The translations under genes were made by a program, and so were the position numbers. 64,000 nucleotides of DNA from Aureobasidium sp. EXF-3400 (Eukaryota; Ascomycota; Dothideomycetes; Dothideales; Saccotheciaceae): contig SWBL01000071.1 of assembly GCA_024195585.1 (NCBI GenBank), positions 1-64,000 on the forward strand, in the 5' to 3' direction. The notes under the pieces were generated by a model that made no database searches, was not told the DNA's origin, and saw only the letters and a program-made list of their open reading frames with translations. Shown one piece after another: positions 56,677 to 64,000 of the stretch. Numbering within the stretch: position 1 is the first letter of the stretch; each line of letters opens with the position of its first letter.

Positions 56677-57950
56677 TGCAGGTTGTGTATACCGAAAGGA
56701 TGATGATTGTAAGTAATGGTGCTACTCCTGTTGATAGATGCAAAGAGGAAATGGTTTCTGTCGCGATTCAAACTAGATGAATGAGATTGGAGGAGTTGGA
56801 AAGCACGATGCTCGCCCACAAACACTTACACTTGCCTTTCGATGTCATGCGGCTGTCATCGCCCTTGATGTGGAAGGAACACATACTCGTTGTTAATCCA
56901 GCGTAACACCCGAGTGCCTAATATACCTGAACCGCAGCAGACTTGTGCATCCTCACAGCTCAATCATGCTGGCATCTATCATCGGGGTATTTTCTGAGTA
57001 GACAAGAGAGGTCTTTTGCACCTCAAGGTCTCTGTCGATCTTGTGGATGCCGAGGTTCTTCCTGCGACGTGACCCTTCCAGCACTGCCCTGGGCAATTCA
57101 AGTTTCTGACAACATCAGCAGCATCAATTATGCGCCCCCAGTCAGCAAGTCGCTCCTTCAGGTTTGATCGCCATGGTATGCATGGTTGTGACAGGAGTCG
57201 AAAGAGTAAGCAATTTGAGCTGTGAGCGCTTGAATCCCGTGGCTGCCGACACTCGCTTGCCATTCGCTATCACCTCCGCTTGTTCACACAGCTCGCATGC
57301 ATGCGGGCTCGACTCCAGACCATGCATATCTGTGTGACTTGTGCTGCCATGGGCGCTTACACTTCCGAAGCTACCATGGCAAATTTCCGATTCTACTAAC
57401 TTGACCATTCTTAAGAAGTGCTTTTCGACACCTGAAGCGGGTCACAAATTGGCCAACAACATGTCCTTCACCCAGCACATCCTTGGTCAAATCATCTTGT
57501 GCTCTATATATTGTTGGTTCGGCGTCAGCTTTCTATTCGTGAGACTCCGGGCTGTGCGGTAGATCAGATCCTAAGCGCCCATTTTAGAAACCAGCCCTTC
57601 GAATCAACCCTGGCCTATCAGCAGTACGAACGAGCACCCGTAAGAGGTCAGTTACCGCTCATCTTTCTTGTACTGGTGTCGCACACTTGTTGGCGCTACG
57701 AACCCGCCTCCAGATCTGACTACCTCTGTCTCCGGGCGTCTAAGGTGTCAAAAGGTTGGCATCTCCTGCACCGTTCCCTTTCAGATTCCTTCCCTTCATA
57801 TGCTGTATACCTTTGTTGTACCTTTCACTATCAGCATCGTTCTCCCAATCTTGTAAAGAAGCAGAAAGTACTGAGCTGGGCCCTCGAGTCGTGTGTTCCT
57901 CTGATATTCTTTGGAGTCATCTCACGTCAGCCCCATTTCATATTGAAAGC
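56677..57950. other. Divergent intergenic region
   Basis: 1.27 kb upstream of both the RapZ-like gene (minus) and the multi-pass membrane protein gene (plus). The plus frame is open before 57951 but does not look coding. No RNA gene seen. Confidence 0.5.
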
Positions 57951-59536
57951 ATGAGTACCAACGACATCCAAGCACCTACAGACAACAGCTCTTCAAGACC
58001 GCGAGCTCAATCAACGAACTCATTCGCCTCTTCCTTCAAATCTCCACGAGTGGCTCGTTTCGCCGAAGCAACGACAGTCAACTCACCAGTTGATCCACCT
58101 CGGTCATCATTCATAGCTGCACCAACAAATCACTTTCGCCCGCAGCCACAGCCATCTGACATCGGGTTCGGTTATATCGATGACAAGCACACTTCGCACG
58201 TAACGGTCGAAATGGAAGACACAGATAACAACCTTTTGCCTCGAGGTAGAAGCGATGCACCCTTGAGTCCGCCACTCAAGAGTGCAATGAAGACGCCCGG
58301 CATGGCTCCACGGAATTTCGGTAACCTCATGAGCCCCACCTTCCAGGAGGAGTACATCTTAGAGAAGAGAGAGCTTGCTACTGAAAAGGAACAAGCTAAG
58401 GATCTTGTAAGTATTTATGGTGAAGCATGAGTGCTACGAATCACTGATATATCAATTAGAAAATAAAAACACGAGTTCGAGCGGCGAAGATGTTCTTGAG
58501 AAGCATCAACTTCGCATGCTCGCTGATTGTCTTGTCTATGCTTGGAACGACATTTGCAATCTTCAATGCAACCAAGCAGCTCTCCCCTCGAAGCAATCTC
58601 CCTCCATGGGCTATGGGCACGAATCCGTGGCCTCAGATTCTTCTGCTCGTCATCGCCTGTATCTCTATGGTATTTTGCATTGCCATATTTTGGGGATATT
58701 GGCGAGGCGGACACAAGAGAGCTGAGAAGGTCCAGACTTACTATACTGTTTTCGCTGTTGGATTCTTCGCCTTCAGCGTCGTCATGTGGGGAATTGGCGC
58801 CGGAGTGCTGAACACTGCCAGGACCAACAGCAATGGACAGGATATCTGGGGCTGGTCCTGCAAAGAGAACAAGCGCAAGGAATTATTCTCTGATGTTGTC
58901 AACTACGCCCTTGTCTGCCGCTTGCAGAATTGGTCACTGGTGTGTGCGGTGATTGAAATTGTCGTCGAGCTTTGCGCAATCGGCTGTTATTCAATCGTGT
59001 TCTACCGCATTTGGTCCAAGAGAAAGCTGCGCAAGTCTATGGCTGTCCGTGACCGCGCTCGCTCAGATCTTTACCTTGCGCAACTGCGTTCTCAGTCTGC
59101 ACCAAACACACCTGGTCTGAATGGACCTTTTAGTCCTAGAGATGGTGGTTGGAGGCCGCCTGTCGACTACTACAAGGCTGGGCCATCGATTGAAGCTGGA
59201 TTAGTAGAAGATGAAGGTGTCAGATATGTCGATGCTTCCCAACAGCCCGCAGCACCCAAGCCGTTCGTGCTACAACCACCTCCTACTAAGGGCTCAACCC
59301 CAAAAATTCAACAGACTGGTTTCACTCCGCTCAACCACACATCGCCAGCAGATTCGAGGTCACCTTCACTGATGCAAGCACAACCTGCGGAGCAACAGCA
59401 AGAACACTTTGCCGCAGCTCCCGGTGAACGAATCTACGAGTCTGTGCCAATTCCTGGATCTTATCGCAGCCCTCTGAATTCGCCGACAGTTGCACCAAGG
59501 CAGATGGGTTTTCCTCCAATAAGCAGTCAGCTGTAA
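57951..59536 (+). CDS. Multi-pass membrane protein of filamentous fungi, possibly Ham-8-like
   Basis: Two exons, 57951-58406 and 58460-59536, give 510 aa. The N-terminal 150 residues are disordered and Ser/Pro-rich. Exon 2 begins KIKTRVRAAKMFLRSINFAC and encodes four membrane helices at about residues 162-350: SLIVLSMLGTTFAIFNATK, ILLLVIACISMVFCIAIFWG, YYTVFAVGFFAFSVVMWGIG and a last one near VCAVIEIVVELCAIGCYSIV. The arrangement is MARVEL-like. A cytosolic tail with KLRKSMAVRDRARSDLYLAQ and SAPNTPG follows. I recall similar proteins annotated as hyphal anastomosis-8, with low certainty. Probably plasma membrane or endomembrane. Confidence 0.8.
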
Positions 59537-60479
59537 TTTGTGTCTTTGGCTTGGGTGTTATCATTCTTTCTAACGATGGAGTCTTGCACACTCATTTGTA
59601 CTTCGAGATGGCACTCGGTATTGGTTGGAAGTTTCAATTGAAAATTGGCCAATTCAATTTTAGATTATTCCTATCTCAAACTGTACAGTGAGCCTAACAA
59701 GCACAGATTGATGCATCATACGCATCAGGTTCTGTGTAACATGTCGTGAATTTGCTAGTATGCTTGGCAACAAAAGAATAGGCAACTAGCGGAAGCTTGA
59801 CTTTGCTTGTCTGCTTCTCCGGTCCTTCCGGTTGTCACCATTTCCAATAGGATAGACACGGAGCACCAAATGCTGAGGTAAAAGTGAACCTCGGAGCCGG
59901 CTGTGCGTCAACATAGCGGAACGCAAGTAAAGTAGTACTGTACTGTACATTAGCAGAAGTCGAAGATGGCTGAGAGAATCATCGTGGTTTCGACCACGTG
60001 CTTCGAGACGTGTGCTCAACGACGAGTTGTGGAATATGGATCATGTTTGAAGGAATCTCAACACCGGTTTTCCCAAATGTTGGTCATCGGACAAATAGCT
60101 ACATAGTGCTCGTATGCAGATGGCAGCAACATCAGACTTTTGTTTCCGTTGTATGCCCGGTCCGAGATATGCAATCAATGTCTCTTCTCCACGAAATCAC
60201 AAACGGATTTTCAACCTTTTGACGTCACTGCGTCACTGTTCCGCGGTAGTAGTGACAGCGCCGAACAACTCAATTATTGCGATTGTGGCAGTGTTTGTAC
60301 AGACAGGAGGATCAAATGGATGCATATCTTCTGGATCTTTCCTTCTCCATCCATTTTTGCAATCTGACTTCGCATACCTCGACTTCCATAATCTATCGCT
60401 CACGCGCTCCCCACACGTGCTTACCCAGACCTGGTTGAACTTCTGAAGTACCGGACAACGCGCCATCAGATCGGTTCGG
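59537..60479. other. Intergenic
   Basis: 943 bp between tandem plus-strand genes. No gene recognised. Confidence 0.5.
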
Positions 60480-62581
60480 ATGCCTCTGCCACCATGGATT
60501 TCCGGAGACAAAAGCAAAGCACCGGCTCCTACTCATGGCTTCTTGTCTGGTGGAGGGAAGGTTCGGAACCCCAAGAAGCCCAAAGCGCGTCCTCCTAAAT
60601 CGTTGCGGGAGACCATGCTCTTACCGGTGAGATCGCTGCCTGCATATTCTGGACCATACTCTGTAGGAACCATGGAGATTGAAGTGCCTGTCAAAGAACC
60701 CCGGACATTTACCAATATCACGCGGAAAGGAAACCACGTACTGCAATTAAAAACTGTGCTGTTGACAATCTATTATCCGGCTTCTCCGCCGCAGAAGAAA
60801 CGCCCATCCAGACAACTATGGCTGGGTCGGCCTCGGCTCAGTATGGCCAAAGGATACGGACAATTCGCAAGCGTTGGATCCTTGGGTGTGCCAGTGTTTC
60901 TACCCACCATGTTTACAAAGCTTCCGGCATTTCGAAATGCTCCTCTCTCGTCTCAATATCCTCCTTCAACTGATGATAGAGAAGAAGACCAGAAGTCGGA
61001 CGAGACCACAGAGGAAGAGGAATCCATAGAGAAGGATGAACCTGCGGATGCCCCGCCCAAGTTTCCTCTTATGATCTTTAGTCATGGTTTAGGTGGCACG
61101 AAGACTGCTTACTCGAGTGTTTGCGGCGAGGTAGGCAGAATCAACTTTTCGGCAAGCGGAAAATTTGCCTAATTTAGCACAGTTCGCGAGTTATGGATTC
61201 GTTGTGCTCGCACTGGAACACCGAGATGGAAGCGGCCCTCGAAGCTTTATCAATCAGCCTGGGAGTGGTGAAGTTCGATTCGACAAGGCTGGTGAGCGCC
61301 GAGATCCAAAGAAACATCACAGAAGTCATGGTGACACGCACTATGATGTGGTTGTAAGTGTCGATCTTGAAGAAGCGATAATTTCTCCTGGCTAACACAT
61401 CAACAAGGACTACCTCTTCCCCAAAGGTTCGTTTCTGTTGCCCTTGAAATCTTGACACGAGTGCTGATGAGAGAAGATAATCCTATGGACACAAGTCCGA
61501 CCAACGAGAAGGGAGTTGACCAAGAACTCAGAGGAGGTCAGCTGGATCTACGCTCAGCGGAGATCGAAGAGGCTTACAAAGTCATAAACATCATCAATTC
61601 CGGAAAGGGCGAAGAGATTGCCGCGCAGAACATGCGTCAGGAAGGCTATAAGGCTTCGAGTACTCATGGTCTGGACGGCATCGATTGGGCAGCATGGACG
61701 GGCAGAGTCAACACTCAGTATGTCATTGCTGCTGGACATTCCTTCGGCGCGGCAACTGTTGTGGATATGCTACGGCACGAAAAACGCTTCCATTGGATCG
61801 CGCAAGGCATCATCTATGATATTTGGGGGTAAGCCAGGCACGAGACACACTGAAAAGAGGTATACTGATCACCTTCTATAGAAGTGGAACAAGGCCATTG
61901 GCCGATGAAGACCAGAAGATCCAGGCCCCACTTCTGGCCATCAACTCAGAAGCTTTCACGTACTGGCCTACAAATTTCGACCTTGTGTCAAATCTGGTTG
62001 AAGAAGCTCACCCTTGCCCAGCGTGGCTTCTGACTGTTCGTGGAACAATACATGTCTCCCAGTCCGACTTCTCGTTGTTATACCCTAACGTATGTTCGAT
62101 CCTTTTGAAAGCAAGCGCCAATCCTGAACGAGCCCTGGACATCAATGTCAACGCCTCGCTGGAGTTTTTACATATGGTGATGCCTTCGATACCGCGTCGC
62201 ATCAAGAAGGCATTCCCGAATGAAGAGCTGTTGCTCAAAGAAACCCACCACCTCGAGGACATCGCTCAAGTAGACATGCACAAACCAAAGGACGAGAAGT
62301 GGATGGCCGCCAGACTGCGCATTCCGCACGAGTTTACGTGGCGTGTTGCTCCCGGAATAGCAAGAAAATTCGCGCGGAAGCGGATAAGTGAGCTTGGCGG
62401 TTCGCCAGATGACGAGATCTGGTTGCATTGCAAGCCAGTCGAAGGTACAGTGGAGAAATACAACAGCACTGTGGATAAAAGGAAGGCGAAAGATCCAAAA
62501 GACCCGAAAGCAGCACCTGGATCAGTGGGTCCCAATGAAGGGGCCAAGGATGAGCCGGGATGCAAGGAATGGAGAAATTGA
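60480..62581 (+). CDS. PAF-acetylhydrolase-like lipase
   Basis: Five exons: 60480-61130, 61183-61353, 61408-61426 (19 nt), 61477-61828 and 61882-62581, giving 630 aa. Alpha/beta-hydrolase marks are GPYSVGTMEIEVP, LTIYYPAS, FPLMIFSHGLGGTKTAYS (oxyanion region), SYGFVVLALEHRDGSGP and the nucleophile motif AAGHSFGAATVV, with Ser near residue 369. HVSQSDFSLLYPN supplies a likely catalytic His. The C terminus is Lys/Pro-rich and polar. This is the eukaryotic platelet-activating-factor acetylhydrolase group (phospholipase A2 group VII type), which releases short or oxidised acyl chains from phospholipids. The physiological substrate in fungi is not known. No signal peptide. Confidence 0.9.
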
Positions 62582-63000
62582 TGTTGATACCTAATGTATA
62601 TATAGTTGTGAATTTGAGCGGAGCCAGGTTGGTTTTCTTCTATTCGTGTTTCCAGGCTTGATTTCAAATTCGTCTCCAGTAAAATCACTTGAAGATGTTT
62701 GTAAAGGTATAGGGTGCCCGATGTGGAAGGGTCGATGCATGGTCAAAGATCTGAAAAGATGTGAATTCGTTGTGGCTATCTATCAATATGTCTAAAACTT
62801 TCACCAAGAAGAACAGCTTGGATATCACCGCAGTGTCTCGACCTGCTGTGTTTTGATCGATGCAAATATATCAGTCTCGCCGTCAAAACTGGAAGGCGCA
62901 TTTCGTCGAATTGAGGTCGTTCTGTCGAAACAGGCGAGCGCCGGACTATATATTGATATTATCAATCAGATGTTCCAGCTGATCAAGACAGCGTTCGTCA
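62582..63000. other. Intergenic
   Basis: 3' flank of the PAF-acetylhydrolase-like gene and upstream flank of the tRNA. No gene seen. Confidence 0.5.
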
Positions 63001-63127
63001 AGCTGAGTGGCGCAGCGGAAGGTTCGTAACATATTGTTCCACTTAACAATCGTCAACATTCACTAACTCATAACAGCGCGCCGGGCTCATAACCCGGAGG
63101 ACCTTGGATCGAAACCAAGCTTAGCTA
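63001..63127 (+). tRNA. Initiator tRNA-Met(CAT) interrupted by a 55-nt insertion in the D arm
   Basis: Removing 63022-63076 leaves 72 nt, the normal size of eukaryotic initiator tRNA without CCA. The acceptor stem AGCTGAG/CTTAGCT pairs at all 7 positions (one G.U). The anticodon arm is CCGGG-CTCATAA-CCCGG, with the three G:C pairs of initiators. The T arm is CTTGG-ATCGAAA-CCAAG, with the initiator-type loop starting with A. The first pair A1:U72 is also initiator-specific. The D stem GCGC/GCGC is complete only after removal. A-box (63008-63018) and B-box (63106-63116) are intact, and a T6 terminator follows. The insertion site is about nucleotide 22/23, not the standard 37/38. Confidence 0.92.
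63022..63076 (+). other. Intron-like insertion in the initiator tRNA gene
   Basis: 55 nt that begin GTTCGTAAC, contain CACTAAC at 63061-63067 (branch A at 63066) and end CATAACAG. These are the features of the pre-mRNA introns of this same window, which are 50-65 nt long; GTTCGT also serves as a donor in HOG1 and in the PAF-acetylhydrolase-like gene. The boundary can slide by one base (63021-63075) because of a shared G. No bulge-helix-bulge shape expected for tRNA endonuclease was seen by eye. Confidence 0.8.
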
Positions 63128-63134
63128 TCATATC

Positions 63135-63140
63135 TTTTTT
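63135..63140 (+). terminator. RNA polymerase III terminator
   Basis: A run of six T starting 8 nt after the end of the tRNA-Met gene, the standard Pol III stop signal. It supports the interrupted gene being a transcribed unit. Confidence 0.85.
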
Positions 63141-63750
63141 GCTCTGAGAGGGCAATGAGGGCTATGTTTTGCTCTGCTAACACTCTTGGTGTATGTAATT
63201 TACATTTTAAACCTCGTTCAGGCTCAGGGCAATGGATCGAGTCACGGCAAGCTCTGTTTGCCGGAAGACATTGCCCACCTTTTTCATATTTTGATGCTGA
63301 GATTTTTTGTTGCCAGATTGGGAAAGGCGTCGATCCCGGAAGTACCTCCGTGTGCGACTTCGCTTGGTTTCAAGCCAGGCTTCCAAACCAACGCTCCTTC
63401 CTCTAGCACTAGCAATCGCATGAGAACAGTCGTTTTCAACAGGGTATTTACAGACAAAGTTAGTGAAGTTGTTGCTAGTCTGGCAGTCGTGAAAATGTGC
63501 ATCATGTTTGCTCTGCAAGTTTGGGCAGGCGCATTCCGAATACACTGTTCATCTACATTCCTTTCCTCTCATATAACAATTCCTTTATGCCTCGTCGCCA
63601 GGGAAGCATCGCAAGAGCCACATCTTGTCGACAACAAACAGATGTTCTGCTTTACAAGTATGCTGAACAACCAATATTGTTCACATCTTCCTCGCCATCT
63701 TCCAGCTGCCACCACAAATTATTATTCGAACCCTTACATAACGCATCACT
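63141..63750. other. Intergenic
   Basis: 610 bp between the tRNA and the CFEM gene. Overlapping frames here have no domain support. Confidence 0.5.
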
Positions 63751-64000
63751 ATGCGACCTGCTTTTGCTCTTCTCTATACTGCAACAACGCTAAGTACGCT
63801 TGGACAAGCATTCAGTCTTTGGGGCCAGTCAAAACCCTTGAGTCTGCAGGAAAGAGCAAGTATCTGGGGTCTGCCTGATTGCGCCAGCACATGTGTTACT
63901 TCCAGCTTTGGCGGCTGCAATTCTATCGATGTCGAGTGCATCTGTAAAAACAAAGAGTTTTTGGATAATCTTGGTTGCTGCATGTCCAAAGCTTGCGACA
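63751..64000 (+). CDS. CFEM-domain secreted protein, cut by window end
   Basis: The ATG at 63751 opens a frame of 83 codons that runs off the window. A likely signal peptide (MRPAFALLYTATTLSTLGQA) is followed by a CFEM domain with LPDCASTCVTSSFGGCNS, DVECICKN and LGCCMSKAC, so seven of the eight usual cysteines are visible in the right spacing, plus one more. CFEM proteins are fungal cell-surface or secreted proteins; some bind heme or iron, some are GPI-anchored and some belong to receptor-like proteins. Which type this is depends on the part outside the window. Confidence 0.85.
   Translation, partial: MRPAFALLYTATTLSTLGQAFSLWGQSKPLSLQERASIWGLPDCASTCVTSSFGGCNSIDVECICKNKEFLDNLGCCMSKACD

Overview
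The window is nuclear DNA of a filamentous ascomycete (Pezizomycotina). Short GT-AG introns of about 50-65 nt with CTAAC or CTGAC branch motifs interrupt most genes. The gene set includes a class VI-type chitin synthase, a group III G-alpha, a Ste11-type MAPKKK, a HOG1 MAPK, a DUF7514 protein and a CFEM protein, none in operons. A dothideomycete (Aureobasidium-like) is my best guess from general protein flavour; that is inference.

Layout. 1-2.5 kb: edge minisatellite and no recognisable gene. 2.5-8.8 kb (minus strand): ERV14, two unknown proteins, STE11. 10.9-16.5 kb (plus): DUF7514 protein, a 92-aa unknown, ACH1. 17.2-21 kb: secreted NTF2-like protein, Nudix hydrolase, MED21, and RRG7 divergent from MED21. 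21-26.7 kb (minus): chitin synthase and G-alpha. 29.4-34 kb (plus): HOG1 and AVL9. 34-40.3 kb (minus): two single-pass membrane proteins, SAM37 and an N-terminal methyltransferase. 40.5-41 kb: degenerate tandem repeat with hairpins. 41.5-45 kb (plus): PRP17/CDC40 and NMT1. 45-49.7 kb: gene-poor, with one membrane/coiled-coil protein. 49.7-54.8 kb (plus): a Kex2-type repeat peptide precursor (probable alpha-type pheromone), enolase and mitoribosomal mS29. 55.1-56.7 kb (minus): a RapZ-C-like protein whose frame continues past a single TAG into a Q/P-rich tail. 58-62.6 kb (plus): a multi-pass membrane protein and a PAF-acetylhydrolase-like enzyme. 63-64 kb: an initiator tRNA-Met and the start of a CFEM protein.

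The neighbours are mostly unrelated housekeeping genes. Several signalling parts (G-alpha, STE11, HOG1, a possible pheromone) and cell-surface parts (chitin synthase, CFEM protein) share the region without forming a visible cluster. No transposase, CRISPR array or secondary-metabolite backbone gene was seen.

The most unusual object is the initiator tRNA-Met gene at 63001-63127. All its stems are perfect, but a 55-nt segment with GT...CACTAAC...AG features, like a pre-mRNA intron, sits inside the D arm, far from the standard tRNA intron site at 37/38.
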